Shown here in pieces: positions 1 through 8,787 of a DNA stretch of 64,000 bases. Source of the stretch: JBBECE01 sp040881985 (GTDB lineage Bacteria > Pseudomonadota > Alphaproteobacteria > Rhizobiales > Devosiaceae); contig JBBECE010000028.1 in the NCBI GenBank assembly GCA_040881985.1, positions 27,726-91,725 on the forward strand, given 5' to 3'. The translations under genes were made by a program, and so were the position numbers. The number at the start of each line of letters is the position of its first letter. The stretch's first letter is position 1. Under the pieces are notes generated by a model that was not told where the DNA came from, did no database searches, and saw only the letters and a list, made by a program, of their open reading frames with translations.

Positions 1-74
1 CCGCCCGTGACCTGCAGAAAATACCGCCGCCCCATCATTTGGTATTTGTTCAAACCTTTAGGTTGGTCTTTCAT
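1..74 (-). CDS. N-terminal fragment of an ABC substrate-binding protein with a Tat-like signal (partial)
   Basis: Only the first 24 codons lie in the window; the gene runs off the left edge. The ATG at 74 is preceded on the minus strand by GGGAGAGA, a good Shine-Dalgarno. The peptide has a Gly-Arg-Arg-Tyr-Phe-Leu stretch around residues 15-20, which looks like a twin-arginine export motif. It follows the ATPase and permease genes on the same strand, where a NitT/TauT-type operon usually carries its periplasmic binding protein. The assignment rests mostly on this context. Confidence 0.55.
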   Translation of the reverse strand, partial: MKDQPKGLNKYQMMGRRYFLQVTG

Positions 75-164
75 GACGTTCTCTCCCTTGCGTGGACCGG
101 ACGATTGTTGAAGGGCCGGTGTCAGGTCCATTGGCTTCGTACGGGGAAGCCACCCGGGGCAATC

Positions 165-1022
165 CTATGATTCCCACCCGGCCCATTTCTTGCCTATTAG
201 AAAAAAGGTCACATAGATCAGGATGCCGAGCGCCGACAGGATCAGGATGACGGCAAAGAACTGCGGCATCTTGATCGTCGCGGAAAACGTGGTCAGCCGG
301 TTGCCGAGCCCGAACCCTCCGCCAACCATTTCCGCGCCGACCGCCGTCAGAAGTCCGAAAATCGCCCCGATCATCAGCCCGACGATAATCATTGGCAGCG
401 CCATCGGCACCCGAATCTTCATGAATATCTGGAAGGTGTTGGCGCCGAACGAGCGGGCAAGCGCGATCTTCGCCAGATCGACGCGGCGGAACCCGGTCGC
501 GGCGTTGATCATCACCATCGGCCCGGAGGCCAGCGCCACGGCGATGATCCTGGGCGTGTAGCCGAAACCGAAATTGAGAATGAGCAGCGGCACCAGTGCC
601 AGCATCGGAGTCGTTACCAGCATCAGGATGTAGGGCGCGATGATCTTTTCGGCAAACGGAAACTGGGTGATCACGGCGGCGAGGACGAGCCCGACCATGG
701 CGCCGATCGCATAGCCGGAAAACAGTTCGACAAGCGTGTGCAGAAGATGCGGAAAGATGAATCCGGCATCGGTCACCAGCGCGGTCAGGATCGCACTTGG
801 AGGCGGCATTAGGTATTGGGGAACCTGAAACAGGCGCAAGAGGACTTCGGCGCCGCCGACGATGAACACCGCCAGCGCGACGATCGCCGCGACCTCCATC
901 GTTGTCCTGGCGCCGCCCAGACCCCGGAACGCCGACAGGTTGGTCACCCCGATCGACTGGTCGCCCTGCGGGTTGGAACCGCCGAATTTCGGGATCACAT
1001 CGCCAAGTTCCCGGTCAACCAT
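165..1022 (-). CDS. ABC transporter permease, NitT/TauT (SsuC/TauC-like) family
   Basis: A 285-residue integral membrane protein with about six hydrophobic segments between residues 45 and 275. The cytoplasmic EAA-like loop, where the ATPase docks, is at about residues 186-206 (ALARSFGA..., then IRVPMALP). Length and layout match SsuC/TauC-type inner-membrane permeases that import sulfonates, nitrate, pyrimidine precursors or similar small anions; the substrate cannot be read from sequence. Its start overlaps the end of the ATPase gene by 8 bases, so the two are probably translationally coupled. A binding-protein gene begins 91 bases downstream. Confidence 0.88.
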   Translation of the reverse strand: MVDRELGDVIPKFGGSNPQGDQSIGVTNLSAFRGLGGARTTMEVAAIVALAVFIVGGAEVLLRLFQVPQYLMPPPSAILTALVTDAGFIFPHLLHTLVELFSGYAIGAMVGLVLAAVITQFPFAEKIIAPYILMLVTTPMLALVPLLILNFGFGYTPRIIAVALASGPMVMINAATGFRRVDLAKIALARSFGANTFQIFMKIRVPMALPMIIVGLMIGAIFGLLTAVGAEMVGGGFGLGNRLTTFSATIKMPQFFAVILILSALGILIYVTFFLIGKKWAGWES

Positions 1023-1875
1023 TGGCCCGCTCGCTCGCTGCGGCTTGGTGGCCGGGCGCCGCGCCGACCGATCCCGGACTGCGCTCGATCTTCGCCTTGA
1101 TTTCGTTGACCAGGTCGAAAACTTCGTGCGTCGCCATCAGATCGATCGACCGCGGCCGCGGAAACGGGATGTCGAACACCTTTACCAGCCGGCCGGGGCG
1201 CCCCGACATCACGAACACACGGTCGGACAGAAACACCGCCTCGGCGATGTTGTGGGTGATGAAGACAATGGTCTTGCGGGTTTCGAGCCAGATCTCCTCG
1301 ACCAACAGGTTCATTTCCTCGCGCGTGAAAGCATCAAGCGCGCCGAACGGCTCGTCCATCAGCAGCACCGAGGGCTTGAATGACAGCGCCCTGACGATCG
1401 CCGCGCGCTGCTGCATGCCGCCGGATAGCTCGCGCGGGAACTTGTTGCCGAACCCGTGCAGCCCAACGCGCGCCAGCAGCCGATCGATCGCGTCCTGATC
1501 GGGGGGTATGCGCTTGATCTCGAATGGCAGGTGGATATTTCTGTTCAGGTTGCGCCAAGGAAGCAGGTTGGCTTCCTGGAACACCATGCCGATCTGCGGG
1601 TGCGGCCCGGTGACCCGTTCGCCGTCCAGTTTCACTTCCCCGCTGGACAGCGAGTGCAGGCCGGCGATCGACCACAGCAAAGTCGTCTTACCGCAACCGG
1701 ACGGCCCGACCACGCTCGTGAATTCGCCGTCGTTGACGACCATCGAATAGTCGTCGAGCGCATGCAGCGGGCCGGACTGCGTCGAATAGAACTTGGTCGC
1801 CTTCTCGACGACCAGTTTGAGTGCCTTGTCGACCCCAGCGATCACGCCGGCTGACCCCAACCGGATGTCCGGCAC
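1015..1875 (-). CDS. ABC transporter ATP-binding protein, NitT/TauT (SsuB/TauB-like) family
   Basis: This 286-residue protein has every ABC ATPase motif: Walker A GPSGCGKT at 57-64, Q-loop with FQEANLLPW near 99-107, signature LSGGMQQ at 150-156, Walker B LLMDEPF near 171-177, and a switch histidine in ITHN. The LLPW sequence after the Q-loop is typical of the SsuB/TauB/NrtD branch. It energises the permease encoded immediately downstream. The C-terminal 30 residues are Ala/Gly-rich and look dispensable. Promoter elements probably lie in the 238-base divergent gap shared with the gene at 2114. Confidence 0.9.
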   Translation of the reverse strand: MPDIRLGSAGVIAGVDKALKLVVEKATKFYSTQSGPLHALDDYSMVVNDGEFTSVVGPSGCGKTTLLWSIAGLHSLSSGEVKLDGERVTGPHPQIGMVFQEANLLPWRNLNRNIHLPFEIKRIPPDQDAIDRLLARVGLHGFGNKFPRELSGGMQQRAAIVRALSFKPSVLLMDEPFGALDAFTREEMNLLVEEIWLETRKTIVFITHNIAEAVFLSDRVFVMSGRPGRLVKVFDIPFPRPRSIDLMATHEVFDLVNEIKAKIERSPGSVGAAPGHQAAASERANG

Positions 1876-2006
1876 GGCCGACCGCCGTCGTCACCCATGA
1901 CCGCTTCCACCACGCTCACCCCGCTGTGCCCGCCCGGGTTTTTCGCTCGGGCACAACGGCTGCCCCGGCGCTCCCGTGACGCAAAAAATCCTTGTAAGTA
2001 TCTTCC

Positions 2007-2023
2007 GCGAATTTCGAATTTGC
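2007..2023. promoter_or_regulatory. Near-palindrome in the divergent promoter region
   Basis: The 17-mer GCGAATTTCGAATTTGC has 7-base arms with one mismatch around TCG. A perfect 5-base inverted repeat, AAGTT-TCC-AACTT, lies at 2085-2097, just before the plus-strand gene. Both sit between the divergent ABC importer operon and the 2114 cluster. They could be operators for a shared regulator such as the RpiR protein at 4167, but no binding consensus was available to test. Confidence 0.3.
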
Positions 2024-2113
2024 AAGCCACAGAGTAAGCGCGCATTGCCGAATTGCAGCTTTGGACCTTTCCGCTTTTTTGTGTAAGTTTCCAACTTGGC
2101 GTGATCGACATGG

Positions 2114-3319
2114 ATGCCATTCGAGCAATGGACGATGCCTGAATACGCGATCTATTGCTATGCTTGGGACCTAGCCGACGATGGCGTCGGCCACGCGGTC
2201 GACGAGGTCAGGCGCCGTGGGCTGAATGCCATGACAATGGCCGGCAGCTACCACGCCGGCAAGTTCTTCAGGCCGCGCGGCCGCTCCGGCAAGGTCTATT
2301 TCCCGCAGGACGGCACCGCCTATTTCCGCACCGACCCGGCGCGCTATGGCGAGATCAAGCCGGTCGAAAACACTCTGATTGCCAAAAACGACGTTCTCGC
2401 GTCGCTTTGCGAACGCGACGACATCCGCGCCAACGCCTGGATGGTGCTTCTGCACAACTCGCGCCTCGGCGAAATGCACCCGCAGGCCACGGTCGAGAAC
2501 GCCTTTGGCGACCGGTATGTCTACAGCTTGTGCCCGTCGGTGCCGGCGGTGCGCGAATACGCGGTGAACCTATGCGCCGATATCGCCAAGTCGTATTCGA
2601 TCACCGGCATGTCGATTGAGACCCCGGGCTACCTGCCCTATGTTCACGGTTACCATCATGAATTCGCGCTGGTCCGGCAGAACCGGTGGCTCGACAATCT
2701 CTTTGGGCTCTGCTTCTGCGCCCATTGCCGCAGCGGCGCCGGCAAGGCCGGCATTGACGCCGACGGCCTTCGCCGCCGGGTGCGTCTCGCGGTCGATGGC
2801 TATCTCGGGACCGACGTCGACCATCCCGACGACATGGCTGAGGCGTTCTGGCTCGCCGATGTGGTGCTGGACCCGGACCTCGCCGACTATCTGCGGTGGC
2901 GCTGCGACACGGTGACCTCGCTGGTGACCGAGATCCGCGACGCCGTGCGCGGCGACGTCCCGATCTCGATCATCCCTTCCGTCGCCCGGCCGACTTGCGG
3001 CGCCTGGTACGAGGGAAGCGATCTGCGCGCACTGGCGGCGGCTGCCGGCAGCGTCACCGCGTGTTTTTACGAGCCGGCGGTATCGCGGATCATGAGCGAC
3101 CTCATCGACATCAAGCGGCGGGTCGGCGACGCCGGCGGCATTCGCGCAATCGTGCGGCCGGGCTATCCGGACCTGCAGGGCCGCGACGCCGTGGCCGGCG
3201 CCGTCGCGGCGCTGACCGGCGCCGGGGTGGCTGATATCGCCTTCTACAATTATGGCCACTTGCGCGACGCCAGCCTCGACTGGATCGCCGACGCCCTCGC
3301 CGCACCGGAGCCGCGCTGA
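2114..3319 (+). CDS. TIM-barrel glycosidase-like protein of unknown function
   Basis: I do not recognise a named family. The 401-residue cytoplasmic protein has no signal peptide. It starts with a beta-strand-like YAIYCYAWDL, and later segments alternate in a TIM-barrel-like way. Conserved-looking features are HNSRLGEMHP at 114-123, acidic SIETPG around 167-172, and a CFCAHC cluster at 200-205 that could bind metal, as seen in several uncharacterised glycoside-hydrolase-like families. It opens a catabolic cluster and overlaps the SDR gene by one base (TGATG). No clear Shine-Dalgarno precedes either start; the ATG at 2135 (MPEYAIY) is an equally good choice. Confidence 0.6.
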   Translation: MPFEQWTMPEYAIYCYAWDLADDGVGHAVDEVRRRGLNAMTMAGSYHAGKFFRPRGRSGKVYFPQDGTAYFRTDPARYGEIKPVENTLIAKNDVLASLCERDDIRANAWMVLLHNSRLGEMHPQATVENAFGDRYVYSLCPSVPAVREYAVNLCADIAKSYSITGMSIETPGYLPYVHGYHHEFALVRQNRWLDNLFGLCFCAHCRSGAGKAGIDADGLRRRVRLAVDGYLGTDVDHPDDMAEAFWLADVVLDPDLADYLRWRCDTVTSLVTEIRDAVRGDVPISIIPSVARPTCGAWYEGSDLRALAAAAGSVTACFYEPAVSRIMSDLIDIKRRVGDAGGIRAIVRPGYPDLQGRDAVAGAVAALTGAGVADIAFYNYGHLRDASLDWIADALAAPEPR

Positions 3320-4107
3320 TGGCAGACTTCGACGGCAGAGTCGTTTTGATCACCGGCGCGGCTGGCGGGATCGGGCAGGAGCTGGCGCGCCAGTTCGGCA
3401 ACCGCGGCGCCGCCGTGGCGGCGCTCGACCGGAAGGACGACGTCGTCGGCTTTGTGGAAACCCTGACCCGGGCGGGCATCGCCGCGGCCGCCGCGATCGC
3501 CGACATCGGTGTCGCCGATCAGGTTCGGCAGGCCGTCGAGAGATTGCGCGCGGCCCTGGGGCCGATTGGGGTTCTTATCAACAACGCCGGTTTCTCCGAG
3601 CAGCCGACGCTCGAAAAGACGACGCCCGCGAGCTGGCAAAGCGACGTCAACGGCAATCTCAACGGTGCTTTCAACTGCGCCCATGCCGTTCTCGCCGACA
3701 TGAAGTCCGCCGGCGCCGGTGCCATCGTCAACATCGCCTCGGTCAACGGCTTGATGGCGCTTGGGGACCCCGCCTACAGCGCCGCCAAGGCGGGACTGAT
3801 CAATTTCACCAAGTCGCTGGCGATGGAATACGGCCGTTTCGGCATCCGCGCCAACGTCATCTGCCCCGGCACCGTGCGCACCCCGATCTGGGACCACCGG
3901 ATCGAGCGCAATCCGGAAATCCTGAAACAGCTCGCGCGGTGGTATCCGCTAAGACGCATCGCCGAGCCCGCCGATATCGCCAAGGCGGCCCTGTTTCTCT
4001 CATCCGACGACGCCTCGGCTATCACCGGCGCCACCCTGCCGGTGGATTGCGGTTTGACCGCTGGCAATATCGAACTGACCCGCAACCTGACCCTGGAAGA
4101 CTTCTAA
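3319..4107 (+). CDS. SDR-family NAD(P)-dependent oxidoreductase
   Basis: A 262-residue classical short-chain dehydrogenase. The nucleotide-binding TGAAGGIG is at 12-19, NNAG at 88-91, catalytic Ser at about 141, and the Tyr153-x3-Lys157 pair lies in PAYSAAK. The C-terminal SSDDASAITGATLPVDCG is the usual SDR ending. It should oxidise or reduce an alcohol/ketone intermediate of the pathway encoded here; the substrate is unknown. It is translationally coupled to the upstream TIM-barrel gene and followed closely by the RpiR regulator. Confidence 0.9.
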   Translation: MADFDGRVVLITGAAGGIGQELARQFGNRGAAVAALDRKDDVVGFVETLTRAGIAAAAAIADIGVADQVRQAVERLRAALGPIGVLINNAGFSEQPTLEKTTPASWQSDVNGNLNGAFNCAHAVLADMKSAGAGAIVNIASVNGLMALGDPAYSAAKAGLINFTKSLAMEYGRFGIRANVICPGTVRTPIWDHRIERNPEILKQLARWYPLRRIAEPADIAKAALFLSSDDASAITGATLPVDCGLTAGNIELTRNLTLEDF

Positions 4108-4166
4108 CGCAGCAAAGGCAAACCGGGCCCCTTGGTCTGCCCTTTCGAGAATGGACGGAACCCAGC

Positions 4167-5156
4167 GTGACTGAGAATGTCAGAACACCCGCCAATACCG
4201 AAGCCGCCCGCACGTCGCGGTTGGGGCCTCATCCTGCCGACCCGCCGCCACAAATGTCGGTCAGAGATCGAACCCACGCGATTGACTTAATTTCGCGGAT
4301 CAAGGAATTGCGGCCCACCCTCCGGCCCGCCGAGCGGCGGGTCGCCGACGTGGTCCTAGACGATATCGAATTCGCCGTCGGCGCCAGCAACGCCGCGCTG
4401 GCGGCCCGCGCCAAGGTGAGCGAGCCCAGCGTGACGCGCTTTTCCCGGGCGGTCGGTTGCGCCGGCGTGCGCGACTTCAAGATGAAGCTCGGCCAGTGCC
4501 TGATCGTCGGCTCGATGTATTTCCGCGAGCCGCCCGAACCGCCCGAGAAGCAGCGCACCGGCATTCCCTTCGCCGACCTCGTCTTCGACCACGCCCACAA
4601 GGCCCTCGATTTCGCGGAATCGCAGATCGACGAAACCCGCGTGCTCGAAGCGATCGACTTGATCAGCAGCGCGACCCGGGTATTCGTCTTCGGCCTCGGC
4701 GGCGGCTCGACCGCCATCGCCCAGGACACCCAGTACCGGCTGTTCCGCTACGGCATCAACGTTACCGCCTATTCCGACGTCTACTTGATGCGCATGGTCG
4801 CCTCGACTTTGAAGGCGGGCGACGTGGTGATCGCCATTTCGGCGACCGGCCGCACCGAGGAAGTGCTCGGCGCGGCGCTCCTGGCCCAGGAATACCACGC
4901 CAAGGTGGTTGCGCTGACTCGGCCGAGGTCGGCACTGGCGAAGGCGGCCGATGTCGCCCTGGCGATAGACATTCCCGAGATCGCCAACGTCCTCAAGCCG
5001 ACGGCCTCGCGCTATGCATTCATGGTCATGGTCGACCTGCTGGCGACCGGCTGCGCCTACCGGCTGGGTGCCGACGCCCAGGAGGTGCTGCGCCGGATCA
5101 AGTACAACCTCTTGAATTTCCGCGAGGGCGAAGTGCTCGAGCCGCTGGGGGACTGA
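4167..5156 (+). CDS. MurR/RpiR family transcriptional regulator (HTH plus SIS domain)
   Basis: The protein has an N-terminal RpiR helix-turn-helix (about residues 45-110: PAERRVADVVL, then AKVSEPSVTRFSRAVG) and a C-terminal SIS sugar-phosphate isomerase domain (about 165-310: VFVFGLGGGST and ISATGRTEEVLGAA). SIS domains in this family sense sugar phosphates or related metabolites. I chose the GTG at 4167 because GGACGG lies upstream; the ATG at 4254 (MSVRDRTH) gives a more typical RpiR length but has no ribosome site. The long open frame upstream of 4167 overlaps the SDR gene and is not coding. It probably controls this cluster and the adjacent ABC importer. Confidence 0.85.
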   Translation: MTENVRTPANTEAARTSRLGPHPADPPPQMSVRDRTHAIDLISRIKELRPTLRPAERRVADVVLDDIEFAVGASNAALAARAKVSEPSVTRFSRAVGCAGVRDFKMKLGQCLIVGSMYFREPPEPPEKQRTGIPFADLVFDHAHKALDFAESQIDETRVLEAIDLISSATRVFVFGLGGGSTAIAQDTQYRLFRYGINVTAYSDVYLMRMVASTLKAGDVVIAISATGRTEEVLGAALLAQEYHAKVVALTRPRSALAKAADVALAIDIPEIANVLKPTASRYAFMVMVDLLATGCAYRLGADAQEVLRRIKYNLLNFREGEVLEPLGD

Positions 5157-5157
5157 G

Positions 5158-6615
5158 ATGAATGGTGGGCCAGACGGCTCGAATCGGATCCTAATCCGGT
5201 CGGGCACGCTGATCGACGGTTCCGGCGCGCCGCGTCGACAAGCCGACATCCTGATCGTCGGCGACCGCATTTCGGCAATCGCCCCGCCGGGGGGCCTGCC
5301 GACCAATGGCGTTGAGGCGATCGATGCCGGCGGCTTGGTGATTTCGCCCGGATTTATCGATGTTCACACCCATGACGACAATGCGGTGCTTGTCGGGCCC
5401 GACATGACGGCCAAGATTAGCCAGGGTGTGACAACAGTAATTGCGGGGAACTGCGGCATCAGCATCGCTCCCGGCCGCTTGGCAGACCCGCCGGCACCCC
5501 TGACCCTGATCGCCAACTCGAACCCTAACACCTTCCGGTTCGACCGTTTGCGCGACTATGTCGATGCGGTGACCGCCGCTGCCCCCAGCGTCAACATCGC
5601 CTTGCTGATCGGTCATAGCACCCTGCGTGTGGGGGCAATGTCCGAGATTGACCGCAAGGCCACCTCTGCCGAGATCGACGTGATGCGAGAGCGTCTGGCC
5701 GAATGCCTGGACGACGGCGCCATCGGCTTCAGCACCGGGCTCTATTACAAGGTTGCCGCGCCTGCCGACATCGACGAAGTGGTGGCCCTTGCCGAGCTGC
5801 TTTCGGACAAAGGCGTATACGTCACCCACATGCGCGACGAGCACGACGGCGTGATCGATTCGCTGCATGAATCCTTCGAAACGGCCAATCGCGCCCATGT
5901 CCCTATCGTCATTTCGCATCACAAGTGCGCCGGGCCGCGCAATTGGGGCCGTAGCCGCGATACCCTCAAAGTGATCGAAGCGGCGCGCCGGAACCAGCGG
6001 GTCTCGCTTGACGTCTACCCATACGTCGCCGGGTCGACCGTGCTCGAACCAGAGTGGGTGGACCCCGAGATCAGGATCATGGTGTCGTGGTCCACCCCGC
6101 ATCCGGAAATGGCCGGCCGCGACCTCGCCGAGATCGCAGGCGCCTGGAGGGTATCGCAAACCGACGCGGCGCGCCGCCTTAAGCCCGCAGGCGCGATCTA
6201 TTTCCAGATCGACGAGGCGGACATGCGGCGCATCCTGTCTTACCCGCCGACCATGATCGGCTCGGACGGACTGCCCCACGACAACCACCCGCATCCGAGG
6301 CTCTGGGGAACGTTTCCGCGGGTGCTGGGCCGCTACTGCCGGCAAGAGGGCCTGTTCACCCTGGAAGAGGCCATTCACAAAATGACGGGCCTGCCGGCCG
6401 AAACCTTTCACCTGCTCGACCGGGGCGTGGTGCGTGAAGGCGCCTTCGCCGACCTGGTGCTGTTCGATGCCGACCAAATCATCGATTGCGCAACCTTCGA
6501 CATCCCGAAGCAGCCCGCCGAGGGCATCGCCCACGTGATCGTCAACGGCCGAGTCGGTTGGCGCGACGGCCGTCATCTCGGGGCCGGGTCCGGCCGCTTC
6601 GTCACCAGGAATTAG
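5158..6615 (+). CDS. N-acyl-D-amino-acid deacylase (D-aminoacylase) family amidohydrolase
   Basis: A 485-residue amidohydrolase. The first metal-binding pair is in DVHTHDD (His70, His72), followed by the family hallmark GVTTVIAGNCGIS at about 90-102. Further signatures are THMRDEHDG, VISHHKCAG, MIGSDGLPHDNHPHPRLWGTFPRVLG and a C-terminal FADLVLFDAD that returns to the beta-sandwich. Family members hydrolyse N-acyl-D-amino acids or cyclic or carbamoyl amides. The start is one base after the stop of the RpiR gene. The neighbours suggest a modified amino compound as substrate, but no specific one can be named. Confidence 0.85.
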   Translation: MNGGPDGSNRILIRSGTLIDGSGAPRRQADILIVGDRISAIAPPGGLPTNGVEAIDAGGLVISPGFIDVHTHDDNAVLVGPDMTAKISQGVTTVIAGNCGISIAPGRLADPPAPLTLIANSNPNTFRFDRLRDYVDAVTAAAPSVNIALLIGHSTLRVGAMSEIDRKATSAEIDVMRERLAECLDDGAIGFSTGLYYKVAAPADIDEVVALAELLSDKGVYVTHMRDEHDGVIDSLHESFETANRAHVPIVISHHKCAGPRNWGRSRDTLKVIEAARRNQRVSLDVYPYVAGSTVLEPEWVDPEIRIMVSWSTPHPEMAGRDLAEIAGAWRVSQTDAARRLKPAGAIYFQIDEADMRRILSYPPTMIGSDGLPHDNHPHPRLWGTFPRVLGRYCRQEGLFTLEEAIHKMTGLPAETFHLLDRGVVREGAFADLVLFDADQIIDCATFDIPKQPAEGIAHVIVNGRVGWRDGRHLGAGSGRFVTRN

Positions 6616-6649
6616 ATCGAAAGGCCCGGCCGCAAGAGGGGGAAAGAGC

Positions 6650-7648
6650 ATGGCGACAGTCAGGATAGGGGTCATCGGGTTAGGATGGTTCGGCGAGATA
6701 CATTGCGACGCGATCGCCGCCAATCCATCACTGGAACTCGTGGCCCTGTGCACACGGACCAAATCCCGGCTCGAGGCGCTCGGCCGCAAATACGCGGTCA
6801 GCAGTCTCTACACCGATTACCACGAGCTTCTCGCCAACCCGGATCTCGACGCGGTCAGCATCGTGACCATGTGGGACCAGCACACCGAGCCCGCGCTGGC
6901 GGCGCTGGACGCCGGCAAGCACGTCTTTCTGGAAAAGCCGATGGCCCATACGGTGGCAGACTGCCGGCGCATTGTCGACGCGGCGAAGAAGGCCCGCGGC
7001 CACCTGATGATCGGTCATATCTGCCGGTTCAATCCGCGTTATGCGATTGCCAGGCAGCACATCGCTTCCGGTGCCATCGGCAAGGTCTTGAGCATGAGTT
7101 CGCGGCGCAATATCCCCGCCGCCTGGACCCCGGAGATACTCAACAAGATCGGGCCGATCATCGGCGACGCGATCCACGACACGGACCTGATGATGTGGTT
7201 CACCGGCGCCCGCGTCGTCAGCGCCTACGCCCAGACCGTCGATTTGCGCGGCCGGAAATACCCCGATATCGGCCAGACCATGTACCGGTTCGACAACGGC
7301 GCCACGGCGACACTCGAAACAGTGTGGTGCATGCCGGACAAAACCCCCTTCGACATTGACGAACGCATGAGCGTCATCGGTTCCGAAGGCTTCGTGCATA
7401 TCCAGGACACTTTCCCGAACATCGGCATTGTCACCAAGGACGGGTTCCGCAGCCCCGACACCACCTACTGGCCGCAGATCAACGGCGTGCTCGGCGGCGC
7501 CCTGCGCGACGAGTTCGCCTACTTCGCCCGCTGCTGCGCGACCGACACTCCGCCCGCCATCATCACGCCGGAGGAATCGCTTGCTGCAGTTGAGGCCGCG
7601 CTGGCCGCCGAAGAATCGGCGGCCAGCGGCCAGGTCGTCCACTTGTGA
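6650..7648 (+). CDS. Gfo/Idh/MocA family NAD(P)-dependent oxidoreductase
   Basis: A 332-residue protein with an N-terminal Rossmann fold (VIGLGWFGEIH at about 6-16) and the family EKP motif in VFLEKPMAHTV near residue 97, which supplies the nicotinamide-site lysine. A C-terminal alpha/beta substrate domain follows, with GDAIHDTDLMMWF resembling the catalytic D-x3-H region. A strong Shine-Dalgarno (GAGGGGGAAAG) precedes the ATG. Family members oxidise sugars, inositols or amino-sugar derivatives. The downstream VOC gene starts about 20 bases after its stop. Confidence 0.88.
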   Translation: MATVRIGVIGLGWFGEIHCDAIAANPSLELVALCTRTKSRLEALGRKYAVSSLYTDYHELLANPDLDAVSIVTMWDQHTEPALAALDAGKHVFLEKPMAHTVADCRRIVDAAKKARGHLMIGHICRFNPRYAIARQHIASGAIGKVLSMSSRRNIPAAWTPEILNKIGPIIGDAIHDTDLMMWFTGARVVSAYAQTVDLRGRKYPDIGQTMYRFDNGATATLETVWCMPDKTPFDIDERMSVIGSEGFVHIQDTFPNIGIVTKDGFRSPDTTYWPQINGVLGGALRDEFAYFARCCATDTPPAIITPEESLAAVEAALAAEESAASGQVVHL

Positions 7649-7668
7649 GTCGGGAAAGCCGGAACCTC

Positions 7669-8166
7669 ATGACTGCCGCCATCGCCCGCTGCCTCAACCA
7701 TGTCGGGGTGTCTGTGCCGGACATCGACGCAGCGGTCGCCTGGTACGCGCGGTTGTTCGGCTTCACGCTCATCTCTGGCCCCTCGGTGGTCAACCCGGAC
7801 GGCTCGCATTTCGCCAACCTTGCAGGCAACATTTGCGGGCCGCGCTTCGGCGGCATGAAGATCGCCCACATGGTCACCGGCGACGGGACGGGGTTCGAAC
7901 TGTTCGAGTTCCTGGGGCCGAAACCGGAACGCCGCGAGGACACGATGGAATACTGGAAGAATGGGTTCTTCCACATCGGAATTACCGATCCCAACGTCGA
8001 AGCCCGGGTCTCCGAAATCGTTGCCGAGGGAGGGATGCAGCGTTCCGACATCTGGACTCTGTTTCCAGGCGAGGCCATCAAGGTCTGCTATTGCGAGGAT
8101 CCGTTCGGCAACGTAATCGAGATCATTTCCCATCGCTATGAACAGGCGCTGGCCAATCGTGGGTGA
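7669..8166 (+). CDS. VOC (glyoxalase/dioxygenase) superfamily protein
   Basis: A roughly 165-residue vicinal-oxygen-chelate protein with paired beta-alpha-beta-beta-beta modules. It starts NHVGVSVPDIDAAVAWYARLFGF and ends YCEDPFGNVIEII, the usual metal-ligand ending. Candidate ligands are the His in LNHVGV, the His in FFHIGI and the Glu in NVIEII. I chose the ATG at 7669 (GGAACCTC upstream). A GTG at 7645 overlapping the previous stop is possible and would add eight residues. Members act as lyases, epimerases, isomerases or dioxygenases, so the reaction is open. Confidence 0.85.
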   Translation: MTAAIARCLNHVGVSVPDIDAAVAWYARLFGFTLISGPSVVNPDGSHFANLAGNICGPRFGGMKIAHMVTGDGTGFELFEFLGPKPERREDTMEYWKNGFFHIGITDPNVEARVSEIVAEGGMQRSDIWTLFPGEAIKVCYCEDPFGNVIEIISHRYEQALANRG

Positions 8167-8303
8167 CTGCGAGCGCGTGAACGGGCCGGCTACGCCGACA
8201 CCCACTCGCCGAGACCGTTCGGCACGAAAGCTGTCCGGATCGGGACGGAGAACAGGGTTCCCGAGATCCTCGGGTTTCCAGTGAATGACAAGGAGAGGCT
8301 TGC

Positions 8304-8675
8304 ATGAGCATCAAACGTTACGGCGCCGGCGGGCTGCCCCTGCCGTTCGCCCGCGCGGTTGAGGCGGACGGCTGGCTGTTCGTATCGGGCCAGGTGGCCA
8401 TTGAGAACGGTGAGATCGTTCCGGGCGGACTGACCGCCGAGGTCCACCAGACGATAAAGAACCTGACCACCATACTGAAGGAGGCCGGCTACGGGCTCGA
8501 GGACGTGGTCCGGGTCGGGGTATGGCTCGATGATCCGCGCGATTTCTCGACTTTCAACAAGATCTATGCCGGATATTTCGGCGACCATCCGCCCGCTCGC
8601 GCCTGCGTGCAGGCTCGCATGATGGTGGACTGCAAGGTCGAGATCGATTGCGTCGCGTACAAACAGAAGTCGTAG
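8304..8675 (+). CDS. RidA family (YjgF/YER057c/UK114) protein
   Basis: A 123-residue RidA-fold protein. It has the N-terminal G-LPLPFARAVEADGWLFVSGQVA pattern, the middle block VVRVGVWLDDPRDFSTFNKIYAGYF, and the C-terminal PARACV...KVEIDCVA containing the Arg and Glu that bind imine or keto-acid substrates. True RidA enzymes deaminate reactive enamines and imines from PLP enzymes. In catabolic clusters, relatives often hydrolyse specific intermediates. AAGGAGAG lies nine bases upstream of the ATG. A 137-base gap separates it from the VOC gene. Confidence 0.9.
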   Translation: MSIKRYGAGGLPLPFARAVEADGWLFVSGQVAIENGEIVPGGLTAEVHQTIKNLTTILKEAGYGLEDVVRVGVWLDDPRDFSTFNKIYAGYFGDHPPARACVQARMMVDCKVEIDCVAYKQKS

Positions 8676-8787
8676 TCGGGAAACACTGGGACCCCCCGCC
8701 AATCTTGCTCTCCACGCACCCAGAAAACATTGATGCAACCGGGTGCGCGCAACGGGTGACCTTCGGCGTAGTGAACCAACCTGCTAA

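Noticed and set aside
3252..5156. Apparent 634-residue RpiR protein with a long N-terminal extension
   Set aside because: The extension overlaps the SDR gene in another frame and is arginine-rich; homology begins after 4254.
5191..6789. Open frame of 532 codons antisense to the D-aminoacylase gene
   Set aside because: Histidine- and arginine-rich shadow of a well-defined amidohydrolase.
8260..8277. CCCGAG-ATC-CTCGGG-TTT as a terminator between the VOC and ridA genes
   Set aside because: Only six pairs and three T residues, too weak to call; it could be chance in GC-rich sequence.
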